Notes: generated from the letters alone by a model not told the origin. 64,000 nucleotides of DNA from Acidiferrum sp963764675 (GCA_963764675.1 CAVXTQ010000010.1:248001-312000); one strand, 5' to 3'; counted from the first letter of the stretch, positions 44,337 to 53,706 are shown. Translations and numbers: made by a program.

Positions 44337-46172
44337 ATGATGAGGGTCATTTTCAAGAAAAGTCTGTTGTTGCTGCTGACAGGGTTGTTTTCGACGATGG
44401 GTTCGGTTGGATTGAGCGCCAAGCCAGCCCAGTCTGTTCCAGCCACGCCGACAGGGCTGAAGGCGACAGCAGGCAATTCTTGGGTCAGTCTGTCGTGGTC
44501 GCCCGCTGCGGGCGCCACGAGTTATCACTTAAGACGTACCACCAAGAGCGGTGGTCCTTACTCGGAGATCGCTGCTCCCGCCTCCACGGTTCACACCGAT
44601 TCGGGCCTCGCGGATGGCACCACCTATTTCTATGTGGTCTCCGCCGTTAACTCGGCCGGAGAGAGCGCCAACTCGACTCAGGTTAGCGCTAAGCCGGCTG
44701 CGTCGACGGTTGTTAAAGTTCCATCCACCCCCACAGGGCTCACCGCTACGCCGGGAAATTCTTGGGTCAGCCTGACGTGGTCTGAGGTGGCGGGTGCAGC
44801 GAGCTATCGTCTGAAGCGTGCCACTAGCAGTGGCGGGCCTTATACGCAGATCGCCGCTTCCGTCTCGACCGAGCATACCGATTCCGGTCTTACCGACGGC
44901 ACCACATATTATTACGTCGTCTCGGCAGAAGGCTCTTCGGGGCAGAGTGCCAACTCCGCTCAAGCGAGCGCAAAGCCTGGTGGGTCGACTTCCTCGACCG
45001 CCACCGAAACTGGCGGGACTGTGGCGCCGACCCTCTTTAGTCAGACTATCAATTGGGTTGGCGCTTCCCATTTCCCGTCGGTTCCGTTTGGAAGCTTTCG
45101 GCTCTGGGATACGCAAACGACCTGGGCGGAGATCGAAACGAGCCGCAACACCTATACATGGTCGGAATTGGACGCATGGCTTGAGGTCGCTGCCCGAGAA
45201 GATAAGGACGTTCTCTATGTGTTTGGACGCACGCCTCATTGGGCTTCCATGAGACCGACGGAATCGTGCGCTCAAGGCGACGTTGGATGCGCTGCGCCGC
45301 CTTCGGACGTTGACTCCGGGGACGCTACTTTCAAGGCCTTCGTCACCGCGGTGGTTAAACACTCGTTGGCATCTTCCACCGGCCACATTAAGTACTACGA
45401 AGTCTGGAGCGAGCCGAACGGTCCGAAGTATTGGACGGGAACTTTCTCCCAACTGGCAACTATGGGTAAGGATGCCTACAACATCATTCATTCCCTCGAC
45501 CCCAATGCGTTGGTTGTCGGGCCGGGTCCCACGGGATCGAACACCGTTCAATGGCTACAGAGCTACTATTCCGCCGGCGGTGTCCACGCCCAAGACATCG
45601 TTGCTCTGCATAGCTACATCACTGCCGCAACGAATTCTCCGGCCATCGCGGATCGTGTAGACGACCTTCGTTCGATGATGACTAACAACGGCATCGGCGA
45701 CAAGCCGATTTGGTCCACCGAAGGTGGGTTTGGAGACATGTCGCTCACAACCGCCCAACGCGTGGCGGTGGTAGGCCAGATGTACACGATGTTGTGGTCG
45801 CGCCACGTGGCGCGTTTCTATTGGTTTGCGTGGGACAGTAGCAATAACTGGGGCACGATGTGGACCCCTGACAGCGGCGTAAATTCCTCGGGCGTTGCCT
45901 ACGAGGTGATGAATCATTGGCTGGTCGGCTCCTCGCACTCCTCAAATCCCTGCAGCGAAGCTTCCGACAAGACCTGGACTTGCGCGCTGACGCTCTCCAC
46001 CGGGTATCCTGCCGAAATTGTCTGGAACGCGACGACTTCAAAGACCATTACGGTGAGCTCGGCCTTCGCCACCTATGAAACGCTTGCCAGCACCACCGCA
46101 CACTCGATCGCAGACCATCAGGTCGCGATCGGAAGCGAACCTATTCTTATCATCAAGAGTCAGGCTCAGTAG
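44337..46172 (+). CDS. Secreted protein with two FN3 domains and a GH39-like glycoside hydrolase domain
   Basis: This protein of about 611 residues has a signal peptide (FKKSLLLLLTGLFSTMGSVGLSA). Two tandem fibronectin type III domains follow at about 33-125 and 128-220; they are near repeats of each other (PTGLKATAGNSWVSLSWSPAAG; PTGLTATPGNSWVSLTWSEVAG). From about 240 onward is a clan-A (beta/alpha)8 barrel. YYEVWSEPNGPKYW carries the likely acid/base Glu359 and PIWSTEGGFGD the likely nucleophile Glu462, the pattern of GH39 and related families. A small beta domain closes the protein. It should cleave a beta-linked glycan outside the cell; substrate unknown. ATGATG start, with a G-rich ribosome site. 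Confidence 0.8.
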   Translation: MMRVIFKKSLLLLLTGLFSTMGSVGLSAKPAQSVPATPTGLKATAGNSWVSLSWSPAAGATSYHLRRTTKSGGPYSEIAAPASTVHTDSGLADGTTYFYVVSAVNSAGESANSTQVSAKPAASTVVKVPSTPTGLTATPGNSWVSLTWSEVAGAASYRLKRATSSGGPYTQIAASVSTEHTDSGLTDGTTYYYVVSAEGSSGQSANSAQASAKPGGSTSSTATETGGTVAPTLFSQTINWVGASHFPSVPFGSFRLWDTQTTWAEIETSRNTYTWSELDAWLEVAAREDKDVLYVFGRTPHWASMRPTESCAQGDVGCAAPPSDVDSGDATFKAFVTAVVKHSLASSTGHIKYYEVWSEPNGPKYWTGTFSQLATMGKDAYNIIHSLDPNALVVGPGPTGSNTVQWLQSYYSAGGVHAQDIVALHSYITAATNSPAIADRVDDLRSMMTNNGIGDKPIWSTEGGFGDMSLTTAQRVAVVGQMYTMLWSRHVARFYWFAWDSSNNWGTMWTPDSGVNSSGVAYEVMNHWLVGSSHSSNPCSEASDKTWTCALTLSTGYPAEIVWNATTSKTITVSSAFATYETLASTTAHSIADHQVAIGSEPILIIKSQAQ

Positions 46173-46620
46173 GCCTAATGCGTCGGCGGCGTGGGTCCCG
46201 GCTCAGGACCGACCAACGCCCTGTAGGTTGGATACGGGATATCTGAGGTATCGGGACTCCACAAGTACGATTACTGCATGTACCAGGCACTTGCCCGACT
46301 TGAAGTCGAGATTCGATGGCAAAATGCTATTCGTTGACTTGCTTTGGGGTCGCCAACTAACATGACGGCACCATGGCGTCCGGCTCTCTCATTGGCCAGA
46401 CCATCTCGCATTACCTCATACTCGAGAAAATCGGTGGCGGGGACATGAGTGTCGTCGGGCAGGGTAGGTACATTCTCGGCGAGAAACCTCCTGAACACAG
46501 TGCGTTTTCGTAGCGTCAAACCCGGAAAGAAAGATTCTTTCGCTCTCATTTTGGCGCGACTGCTACACTCAGCAGCGTAAACGCAACCGCCAACAAGGCG
46601 TTACGAAGGAGATGCCTCCG
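46173..46620. other. Spacer containing a kinase fragment
   Basis: About 450 bp between the glycosidase and a small hypothetical gene. The only recognisable content is the protein kinase fragment listed separately (46373-46513). A short hairpin (CGACTTGAAGTCG) lies at about 46299-46311. Confidence 0.5.
46373..46513 (+). pseudogene. Fragment of a Ser/Thr protein kinase N-terminus
   Basis: An ATG frame of 46 codons reads MASGSLIGQTISHYLILEKI and continues GGGDMSVV before diverging and stopping. This matches the N-terminal glycine-rich loop of acidobacterial Pkn kinases (GQTISHYRILEKLGGGGMGVVY). The loop Gly is mutated to Asp and the Tyr and the rest of the kinase are absent. It is a remnant, not a working gene. 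Confidence 0.6.
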
Positions 46621-47061
46621 ATGTCGAAACAAGAAGAAGCCGGACTCATCCTGAAGCTCTACGAACTGCGCCGCGAAGAAACGATGCGCAAAGCGCGTGA
46701 CTGGTTTTTTCGCGATTTCAACCCGCAGACGCTGGCGGATTTCAATAGCGCAATGTTCAGCGATCACAGCGGTCATTTGCGTATGGTGGTAACGTACTGG
46801 GATATGGCAGCGGCTCTGGTGAACGACGGCGCAATTCGTCCAGAGCTTTTCAGCGACTGCAACGGCGAGCACATTAGCGTCTTCGCGAATATCGAGCTCC
46901 TCCTTCCCGAGATACGCGCAGCCTACGGTCCGCATTTTGCCGCCAGTCTCGAAAAATTAGTGGACGCCACACCGGACGGACGCAAGAGGGCGGCGATGGT
47001 TCGCGAACGAATGAAAAGAATCCGCGAGACGCTCGCAAAACAACAAGCGCAGAAGGCATAA
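46621..47061 (+). CDS. Small helical protein of unknown function (DUF4760-like)
   Basis: This protein of about 146 residues starts at ATG 46621, which has AAGGAG nine bases upstream; the ATG at 46612 directly abuts that site. It is predicted all-helical and soluble: EEAGLILKLYELRREETMRKARDWFFRDF at the start, MVVTYWDMAAALVNDGAI in the middle and a Lys/Arg/Gln-rich tail. The pattern resembles DUF4760 proteins, whose function is unknown. It stands alone, 166 bp before the deoxyhypusine-synthase-like gene. Confidence 0.7.
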   Translation: MSKQEEAGLILKLYELRREETMRKARDWFFRDFNPQTLADFNSAMFSDHSGHLRMVVTYWDMAAALVNDGAIRPELFSDCNGEHISVFANIELLLPEIRAAYGPHFAASLEKLVDATPDGRKRAAMVRERMKRIRETLAKQQAQKA

Positions 47062-47147
47062 GTACTGACCGCCCGTGTTGCGTCGTTAGTCTTGACACCC
47101 GGATTACCGGACGGGTGTCAATTGTTAGGAAGCAGGGGGCAACTGCA

Positions 47148-47194
47148 CAGGCGCAAACTGATCCGTTACCGGTCCCTGCTTGTCCTTGCGCCTG
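47148..47194. repeat. Inverted repeat before the DHS-like gene
   Basis: CAGGCGCAA (47148-47156) and TTGCGCCTG (47186-47194) are perfect complements separated by 29 nt, about 30 bp before the next start codon. The structure could occlude or expose the translation start, or end the upstream transcript. Confidence 0.35.
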
Positions 47195-47226
47195 CCGGGG
47201 CTTCCCCGTAGAGTGAGTTTTCGTCC

Positions 47227-48261
47227 ATGAGCATCTACGCAACCCAACCGCTCACGCTGGGCGCGCTTGACACTTACCCGCTTGCCTCGCGGAAGAGCAA
47301 GGTCAGTGCGCGGGACTTTGCCAAGCCACCCGCCAGCAGCGCCTCGCTCGTTAAATTTTTCGATTCGCTCCCTAACATCCTTGCCGCAAGTGATCTGCGA
47401 GAGCTTCTGGCCGCCGTGCAGCGCGCTCGGAAGCAACGTAGGGCGATTCTCTGGGGCATTGGTGGGCACGTCATCAAGGTCGGGCTCGGCCCGGTTCTGA
47501 TCGACTTGATGCGCCGCGGATTTGTCTCCGCGATCGCGATGAATGGCGCTGCGCTGATCCACGATTTTGAGATTGCGCTTGCCGGGAACACTTCGGAGGA
47601 TGTGGAGGCCAATCTCGGCGCCGGGCGATTTGGTATGGCCGCGGAGACTGGTCAATACCTCAACGAAATGGCCAAACTGGCGTGGCGCATCCGCATCGGT
47701 TACGGCGAAGCTGCCGGACAGTTCCTCAGCAGCGGCGTGATTGATGTGGAGCACGCGGACTCCAGCGTGCTTTGCGCTGCTTACAAGCACCGCATTCCCG
47801 TTACCGTGCATGTCGCTATCGGGACAGATATTCCGCACATGCATCCGGCTGCCGACGGCGCTGCTCTGGGTGCGGCCACGCATTGCGATTTCCGGCTTTT
47901 CTGCGCGCTGGTGAAAGAAATGCATCCCGGCGGCGTATATATGAATTGGGGATCGGCGGTGCTGCTGCCCGAGGTGTTTTTGAAAGCGGTCTCGGTGGTT
48001 CGCAATCTTGGTGTGCCGCTCCGTCCCATCACCACGGTAAATTTTGATTTTGTGCAGCACTACCGGCCGTTGCAGAACGTGGTGAAGCGTCCTACCGCGT
48101 CTCAACCGGGGACCAGCGCGGCCGAATCGCATGGTTACGCCATCACCGGACACCATGAAATTCTGCTTCCGCTGGTTGCGGCTGCTTTGGCATCCGATTG
48201 GCCAGGCGCCACTTCGCCGAAAAAGCCGGCTCGCAAAAACCGGCGGGGTGCGAAGCGATGA
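47227..48261 (+). CDS. Deoxyhypusine synthase-like protein
   Basis: This 344-residue protein shows the deoxyhypusine synthase fold signature: GGHVIKVGLGPVLIDLM, RGFVSAIAMNGAALIHDFEIALAGNTSEDVEANL, VHVAIGTDIPHMHP and the segment GSAVLLPEVFLKA, where Lys may be the imine-forming lysine. Eukaryotic and archaeal DHS transfers the aminobutyl group of spermidine to eIF5A. Bacteria lack eIF5A, and bacterial homologs are thought to make polyamines such as homospermidine, or unknown products. The C-terminal tail is basic (KKPARKNRRGAKR). It is followed by a CPBP protease 22 bp later and mtnA further on. Family assignment is firm; reaction uncertain. Confidence 0.82.
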   Translation: MSIYATQPLTLGALDTYPLASRKSKVSARDFAKPPASSASLVKFFDSLPNILAASDLRELLAAVQRARKQRRAILWGIGGHVIKVGLGPVLIDLMRRGFVSAIAMNGAALIHDFEIALAGNTSEDVEANLGAGRFGMAAETGQYLNEMAKLAWRIRIGYGEAAGQFLSSGVIDVEHADSSVLCAAYKHRIPVTVHVAIGTDIPHMHPAADGAALGAATHCDFRLFCALVKEMHPGGVYMNWGSAVLLPEVFLKAVSVVRNLGVPLRPITTVNFDFVQHYRPLQNVVKRPTASQPGTSAAESHGYAITGHHEILLPLVAAALASDWPGATSPKKPARKNRRGAKR

Positions 48262-48282
48262 CCCTGGTCGATCACAGATCGG

Positions 48283-49233
48283 ATGCCCATGTTTGACCCC
48301 ACGCCTGAAAACGATCCGTCCGCTCCATCCGAGCCGGACGATCGGCCGCCCGTACTTGGGGAGCAGCTTCCCACCGATCCGGCGACTACGCCGCTCGCGG
48401 GCGACCCCATTACCTACGCGGCTACGGCTCCCCTTTACACTGAAGAAAGCTCGAAACCGCCGCTCCGCGCGGACCTGCGCATCGCCTGGTCTTGGCCGCA
48501 CTTCATTGTGTTCATGTTCTTTACATTTGCGAGTTTCGTCGTGGTGCAAACCGGCTTGGCGCTTTACTACGCTCCGCGCCAGCAGCACCTTACGAAGGAG
48601 CAGTACGAACACTACTTATTGAACAAGCCGCAATTTCTTTTCGGCAGCAACCTGATTTGGTACGCGCTTATCTTTTTGTTTTTGTACGTCACGTTGAGCG
48701 TTTTGCGGGATTTGCCCTTCTGGAGGTCGTTGGGCTGGAGAAAGTTGAAGCCGGATGCGTATGGACGCAGAGTTAGTCCGTGGGTTTACTTTTTGTCGGG
48801 CTGCGCCTTGGCCGTTTTCGTGGCGCTGGCCAGTTCGCAAGTTCACACCAAAGAAAATATGCCGATCCAAGAGCTGTTCAAGAACCGCGACACGGCACTG
48901 CTGCTGATGATCATGGCGGTCTTGGTCGCTCCGCTGGTCGAAGAAACCGTGTTTCGCGGCTATTTGTATCCGCTGTTCGCCAAGTCGTTCGGCATCGTTC
49001 CGGGGATTCTGCTGACCGGAATTCTGTTCGGCTTGATGCACGGTTCGCAGCTTGGTTGGAGCTGGGGAATCGTCGCGCTGCTGATCCTGGTGGGCGTGGT
49101 CTTCACGTCTGCGCGAGCGTACACCGGCACGGTGCTGGCCAGCTTTCTTCTGCATCTGGGCTACAATTCGGCGATTGCGGTCACGACCATCATTGGCACG
49201 CACGGCTTCACGCGCATCCCGCCGGGTCCGTAA
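48283..49233 (+). CDS. CPBP-family intramembrane metalloprotease (Abi/CAAX-like)
   Basis: This 316-residue membrane protein begins with a ~65-residue Pro/Asp-rich cytoplasmic segment followed by about seven helices. CPBP motifs are complete: VEETVFRGYLYPLF (Glu220-Glu221...Arg225), GILFGLMHGSQLG (His253) and LLHLGYNSAIAV (His291, Asn295). These match the CAAX prenyl protease/Rce1 active site. Bacterial members process or bind membrane peptides and are implicated in bacteriocin immunity, among other roles. It starts 22 bp after the DHS-like gene, so the two may be co-expressed. Substrate unknown. Confidence 0.88.
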   Translation: MPMFDPTPENDPSAPSEPDDRPPVLGEQLPTDPATTPLAGDPITYAATAPLYTEESSKPPLRADLRIAWSWPHFIVFMFFTFASFVVVQTGLALYYAPRQQHLTKEQYEHYLLNKPQFLFGSNLIWYALIFLFLYVTLSVLRDLPFWRSLGWRKLKPDAYGRRVSPWVYFLSGCALAVFVALASSQVHTKENMPIQELFKNRDTALLLMIMAVLVAPLVEETVFRGYLYPLFAKSFGIVPGILLTGILFGLMHGSQLGWSWGIVALLILVGVVFTSARAYTGTVLASFLLHLGYNSAIAVTTIIGTHGFTRIPPGP

Positions 49234-49333
49234 GGGTTCGTTTTCCACCGCCGCCTTCGTTACAATATGTGAGTAACGGTGTCATTCCGCACCCGCTCGC
49301 GCGGGCAGAACCAGCGCAACGAGGAACGATAGA

Positions 49334-50398
49334 ATGTACGTGGCTCAACCGATTGAGTGGACGGACAAAGGTGTGGTCATGCTCGACCAACGCCGGCTTC
49401 CCTCCAAGGAGATTCATCACACCTACACGGACTACCGCGAGGTCGCGCGCGCCATTCGCGACATGGTGATTCGCGGGGCACCGGCGATCGGCGTGGCCGC
49501 GGGGATGGGCGTGGCGCTGGGCGTACTTCACTCGTCGGCGAAGTCGTTGGCTGAACTGCGCGGCGAGTTCGACGAGATCTGCGGTCTTCTGGCAAAGACG
49601 CGGCCGACTGCGGTCGATCTTTTCTGGGCGCTCGAGCGCATGAAAGTGCGCTTCGGCGAACTGGCGGCGCACACCAGCGATCTAAGCAAGATTCGGCAAG
49701 GACTGATCGCGGAAGCCCAATTGATCCACCTGGAAAAAAAGGCGACCGACGAGGCCATCGGCCGGTATGGCGCGGAGCTTATGCCCCGCGACGGCCAGGT
49801 AATGACGCAGTGCAACGCCGGCGCGCTGGCCACCGGCGGCATCGGCACGGCGTTGGGAGTGATTCGGGTAGCCATCGAGCAGGGGAAAAAGCTGCACATC
49901 CTCGTGCCCGAAACGCGGCCGTATTTACAAGGTGCGCGACTTACCGCTTGGGAGCTGCATCGCGGCGGCATCCCGCTGACGCTGATCACCGACAACATGG
50001 TGGGCTACTTCCTGAACACCGGTAAGGTAGGCGCGGTAGTCACCGGCGCTGACCGCATCGCAGCGAATGGCGATTCCGCGAACAAGATTGGCACGTACCA
50101 GATCGCGGTGCTGGCGAAAGAGAATAACGTCCCGTTTTATATCGCCGCGCCCGTTTCCACGTTCGACCTGACGATCCCCGATGGCGGGCACATTCCGATC
50201 GAGCAGCGCGCCGCCTCCGAAGTCACGCATTTCCAAGACGTTCGCATCTCGCCTGACGTGCACGCCGCGCATCCCGCCTTCGACGTTACGCCGGCGCGCT
50301 ACATTGCGGCCATCTTCACGGAACGCGGCATTGCGCGGCCTCCGTACGTGGAGTCGTTGCGCGCGCTGGCGCAATCCGCACAGGCCGCCGCCAAGTAG
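49334..50398 (+). CDS. mtnA: Methylthioribose-1-phosphate isomerase
   Basis: This 354-residue enzyme is of the eIF2B-like aldose-ketose isomerase family. Markers include MVIRGAPAIGVAAGMG, MTQCNAGALATGGIGTALG with catalytic Cys160, ETRPYLQGARLTAWEL, and TGADRIAANGDSANKIGTY with catalytic Asp240. Both catalytic residues fall at the numbering known for the Bacillus enzyme. It converts 5-methylthioribose-1-phosphate to methylthioribulose-1-phosphate in methionine salvage, recycling the methylthioadenosine left by polyamine synthesis. That gives a plausible metabolic link to the DHS-like gene two places upstream. No other mtn genes are in the window. Confidence 0.94.
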   Translation: MYVAQPIEWTDKGVVMLDQRRLPSKEIHHTYTDYREVARAIRDMVIRGAPAIGVAAGMGVALGVLHSSAKSLAELRGEFDEICGLLAKTRPTAVDLFWALERMKVRFGELAAHTSDLSKIRQGLIAEAQLIHLEKKATDEAIGRYGAELMPRDGQVMTQCNAGALATGGIGTALGVIRVAIEQGKKLHILVPETRPYLQGARLTAWELHRGGIPLTLITDNMVGYFLNTGKVGAVVTGADRIAANGDSANKIGTYQIAVLAKENNVPFYIAAPVSTFDLTIPDGGHIPIEQRAASEVTHFQDVRISPDVHAAHPAFDVTPARYIAAIFTERGIARPPYVESLRALAQSAQAAAK

Positions 50399-50529
50399 GT
50401 CGCAGTCTTCCCTAGCAACGCCGGTTTTCGTGACGCTAGCTTCGGCGCAGCTGATGGGACGGCCACATCCTGTGGCACTGCTTGTGCGACTTCGTTATGC
50501 TAAGGGGCAAACCAGGTTGATTTACAACG

Positions 50530-52800
50530 ATGTCGTCTTTTGAGATGCCGCAAAATATCGGGCCCTACCGCATTTTGTCGAAAGTTGGCGAAGGCGGGAT
50601 GGGCGTGGTGTACAAGGGCGAAGATGAGCGGCTCGGGCGCATTGTTGCGTTGAAAGTCGTTCGTGTTTTTTCCGACCCTTCCCGGCGCCAACGCTTCTGG
50701 CAAGAGGCGCGAGCAGCCGCTCAGGTTTCCCACCCCAATGCGTGCCGCCTGTATGACATCGCCGAAGCCCAGGATCGTCTGGTGCTGGTGATGGAATTCA
50801 TCGAGGGCGAGTCGTTGGCTGACCGAATCGCCCGAGGCCCTCTGCCGCCTCGCGAGGCCGCGCAAATTATCCTCGCGCTTCTTTCCGCGCTCGAGGCCTT
50901 TCACAAACTTGGAATTGTTCATCGCGATTTGAAGCCGAGCAATGTTTTGCTGCCGGCGAATGGAACCAAACTTCTCGACTTCGGCATCGCCAAGCAAATC
51001 GCGATGACCTCTCCGTTGGAGGAAACGGCCACGGCGGTCAACGCGACGATACCCGGACTGTTCCTTGGTACCCCAAAGTATGCGTCTCCCGAGCAGTTCC
51101 GCGGCCGCAACGTCGATGCCCGCTCCGATATTTTCTCAATCGGAGTAGTGTTCTTTGAGACGCTGACCGGCCAGCTCCCTTTTCAGGGCGATTCCTTCGC
51201 CGATCTCTCGCATTCCGTACTACACGTTCCCCCTCCAGCTCTTACCGGGTCGCCGGCAATTTCCGCAATGGGCCGCATCGTCCACCGGGCGCTGCTACGC
51301 GAACCACAGGATCGCTATCCCAGCGCCGAAGCGATGGCTATCGACTTGCGCGGGGCGCTGTTGATGGAAGGAATCGAAGAACGGGCGCGTGCCCACCGCA
51401 TGCGCAGGTTGATCGTTTTGCCGTTCCGCTTACTGCGAGCCGGCGACGACATAGAATTTCTGGTTTATAGCCTGCCCGAGGCTATCACTGTTTCCCTCGC
51501 TGGTCTGGATAACCTCGTGGTGCGTTCGACGCTCATTGCGTCGCAATATGCCACGGAGAATATCGACTTGCAGAAAATCGCACGCGAGGCCGAAGTGGAT
51601 GTTGTGCTGACGGGAACGCTGCTGAGTCTCGGCGGGCAGCTTCGCATCACTGCGCAGCTGACGGAAGCGCCCAGCGGTGCGCTGCTGTGGTCGCACTCCG
51701 CGCAAACGACCGCCCACGAACTTCTTCAATTGCACGACGATTTGGTGCGCCGCGTGGTGCAATCGATCCTTCCGTCATTGACGGCGCAGGAGCACGAATT
51801 GTTGCAGCAGGATCGGCCCGCAAGTCCCACGGTGTACCAGCTGTACCTGCAAGCCAACGAGTTCTGCCGCCAGTGGGAAAACCTTCCCGCAGCCATTGAG
51901 CTGTACGAACGCTGCGTGGGGACGGAGCCCTCGTACGCTCCGGCCTGGGCGCGGTTGGGCCGCGCAAGATGGCTGGTCGATAAGTACAACGCAGGTTCCG
52001 CGGAAGGATTGCGGGGCGCCGACGAAGCGTTACAGACCGCACTGCGACTAAATCCGAATCTGGCCCTGGCTCACAATATTTATACGCAGTTGCAGGTCGA
52101 GCAGGGCCGTGCGCTCGATGCTATGAAGCGTCTTTTGGAACGCGCCCGGCGGCGACGAAGCGATGCCGAGCTTTACGCGGGCCTCGGGCACGTGTGCCGC
52201 TATTGCGGTCTTTTGCAGCCGGCCCTCGCCGCGCAGAACGAAGCTCGCCGCCTGGATCCGCGCACTCCCATCAGCATCAATCATACGTACATCATGCTGG
52301 GAGATTACCAGCGCGCCTTTGAGTCCAGTGGACGCGACTTCGGATACGCCCTGGGACTTGCGCTCGCGATGCTCGGACGGACTTCGGATGCCATCGACCA
52401 TCTCCGCGAAAAGGAAAAGAGCAATCCTCCCCGGTTCGGAAAATCATTCTTGGTGTCCTTGCGCGCTCTGCTCGAAGGAAAACGCGAGGAAAGCCTGGCG
52501 GCGAGCGATGAGCTTCGCCAAGCGACCTTTCGCGATCCGGAGGGAATGTACTACCAGTCTTTGCAGTACTGTGTGCTGGGTTCCAACACGCATGCTTTGG
52601 AAATGCTCGCTCGTGCGATTGATAACGGCTTTTTCTGCTATCCCGCCATGGTCCGTGAACCTTGGCTTGACTCTTTGCGCGGCCTGCCCGAATTTACCGC
52701 TCTACTCCGCAAAGCGCACGGGCTGCATCTCCAGGCTCACGGTGCATTTCTCGCAGCGGGTGGCGATACGCTGTTGGGAATTCGCCCCGACGCTTACTAG
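50530..52800 (+). CDS. Ser/Thr protein kinase with TolB-like and TPR domains
   Basis: In this 756-residue protein, residues 12-275 form a PknB-type kinase with glycine loop VGEGGMGVVY, Lys42, HRDLKPSN (Asp133) and DFG (150-152). A linker leads to a domain (RRLIVLPFRLL, EFLVYSLPEAITVSLAGL, VDVVLTGTLLSLGGQLRITAQL) like the TolB-type regions that follow such kinases. Residues ~430-650 contain TPR-like repeats (AIELYERCVGTEPSYAPAWARLG; ALQTALRLNPNLALAHNIY). No transmembrane helix was evident, so it is probably cytoplasmic. It is likely a signalling scaffold that couples kinase activity to protein-protein contacts. Target unknown. Confidence 0.9.
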   Translation: MSSFEMPQNIGPYRILSKVGEGGMGVVYKGEDERLGRIVALKVVRVFSDPSRRQRFWQEARAAAQVSHPNACRLYDIAEAQDRLVLVMEFIEGESLADRIARGPLPPREAAQIILALLSALEAFHKLGIVHRDLKPSNVLLPANGTKLLDFGIAKQIAMTSPLEETATAVNATIPGLFLGTPKYASPEQFRGRNVDARSDIFSIGVVFFETLTGQLPFQGDSFADLSHSVLHVPPPALTGSPAISAMGRIVHRALLREPQDRYPSAEAMAIDLRGALLMEGIEERARAHRMRRLIVLPFRLLRAGDDIEFLVYSLPEAITVSLAGLDNLVVRSTLIASQYATENIDLQKIAREAEVDVVLTGTLLSLGGQLRITAQLTEAPSGALLWSHSAQTTAHELLQLHDDLVRRVVQSILPSLTAQEHELLQQDRPASPTVYQLYLQANEFCRQWENLPAAIELYERCVGTEPSYAPAWARLGRARWLVDKYNAGSAEGLRGADEALQTALRLNPNLALAHNIYTQLQVEQGRALDAMKRLLERARRRRSDAELYAGLGHVCRYCGLLQPALAAQNEARRLDPRTPISINHTYIMLGDYQRAFESSGRDFGYALGLALAMLGRTSDAIDHLREKEKSNPPRFGKSFLVSLRALLEGKREESLAASDELRQATFRDPEGMYYQSLQYCVLGSNTHALEMLARAIDNGFFCYPAMVREPWLDSLRGLPEFTALLRKAHGLHLQAHGAFLAAGGDTLLGIRPDAY

Positions 52801-52828
52801 CGGGATCGGCGCTGGGCGGCAGCGCTCT

Positions 52829-53233
52829 TTAGCTCGGCTTTATCGCGATGACGATGCGGGCACCGCGGCTGAACCGCGCAAAAAACGCGAGGATCTGCTT
52901 CAAGGGCCAGTATTTCCTGTTAAGCAAACGCATGCCGTGCGCGGCTTCCTGGCCGGTCACGATCTCGGCATGGGAGTCGATCCAGTCGCCGGATACGTTG
53001 CCCCGCATGTCGCACGGCGCAATCCTCACGCGGGCGTTGTTCCTGATGTGTTTCACTTTACCCGTATTGTCGATGGTGTAGATGTAGAGTTTCGCTATGC
53101 CGGAATCGATCTGCGTTGCCGGGTCTGCCGCGAACCAGATGGGTGTACGTACACCCTGGCCGTTCTTGCGGAATGTCTCCAGGTTCAGGTACTTGCTTTT
53201 CTCGAGGGATGCAAATCCGGATGGTGGGCTCAT
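52829..53233 (-). CDS. Pyridoxamine 5'-phosphate oxidase-like flavin/F420 split-barrel protein
   Basis: This 134-residue protein resembles the PPOX-class split barrel: KSKYLNLETFRKNGQGVRTPIWFA at the N-terminus, YIYTIDNTGKVKHIRNNARVRIAPCDMRGN in the middle, and VTGQEAAHGMRLLNRKYWP. Members bind FMN or F420 and reduce small molecules. The KHIRNNARVRIAPCD block is typical of the F420/FMN class of unknown substrates. It converges on the kinase-TPR gene (28 bp between stops). Confidence 0.83.
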   Translation of the reverse strand: MSPPSGFASLEKSKYLNLETFRKNGQGVRTPIWFAADPATQIDSGIAKLYIYTIDNTGKVKHIRNNARVRIAPCDMRGNVSGDWIDSHAEIVTGQEAAHGMRLLNRKYWPLKQILAFFARFSRGARIVIAIKPS

Positions 53234-53337
53234 GGGGATTCGATGCCAGCCATTCTAGAGCAGGCACAACGAAGCGGAGCAGACATTTCTGCTTGCCCCG
53301 CGGATGTTCACCGAAAGGAGCGATCCTTGGCGCCGGG

Positions 53338-53706
53338 TTACTTCGCACTCTTGTCCGCCTGCATTACGCCGAAGACGTTTCCCTCTGGGTCTTGGCAGTA
53401 GGCGAAGTAGCCGACCGTGGGGATCGGCATCTTGGGCACGATCAGCTTTCCGCCCGCGTTCTGCACGGAGGTCACGGCGTGGTCGACGGACTCGACACCG
53501 ATCGTATTGGTCGTCGCGATGGTTGGTCCTTGTTTGCGCATCAGCCCGCCGTTGATTCCCGGCTCGCCTTCCGCGCCGGTTGTCACCAACCAATACTCCA
53601 CCGGCCCCGGCCATTTTTCGATCTTCCAGCCAAAGGCCTTGCGATAGAAATTGGCGGCGCGTTCCAGGTCGTCCGCCGGTATTTCAAAATGGATGACTCG
53701 AGACAT
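53338..53706 (-). CDS. VOC-superfamily (glyoxalase-like) protein
   Basis: This 122-residue protein has paired beta-alpha-beta-beta-beta modules: IHFEIPADDLERAANFYRKAFGWKIEKWPG and IGVESVDHAVTSVQNAGGKLIVPKMPIPTVGYFAYCQDPEGNVFGVMQ. This is the vicinal-oxygen-chelate fold with a His/Glu pattern (His6, Glu in DPEGN). An AGGAG ribosome site precedes the ATG. Members act as lyases, dioxygenases or resistance proteins; the specific function cannot be assigned. It appears to be a single gene between two other minus-strand genes. Confidence 0.87.
   Translation of the reverse strand: MSRVIHFEIPADDLERAANFYRKAFGWKIEKWPGPVEYWLVTTGAEGEPGINGGLMRKQGPTIATTNTIGVESVDHAVTSVQNAGGKLIVPKMPIPTVGYFAYCQDPEGNVFGVMQADKSAK

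Noticed and set aside
47125..48612. 495-codon minus-strand frame opposite the DHS-like gene
   Set aside because: Low-complexity, Arg/His-rich translation with no recognisable domain; the plus-strand genes are clear.
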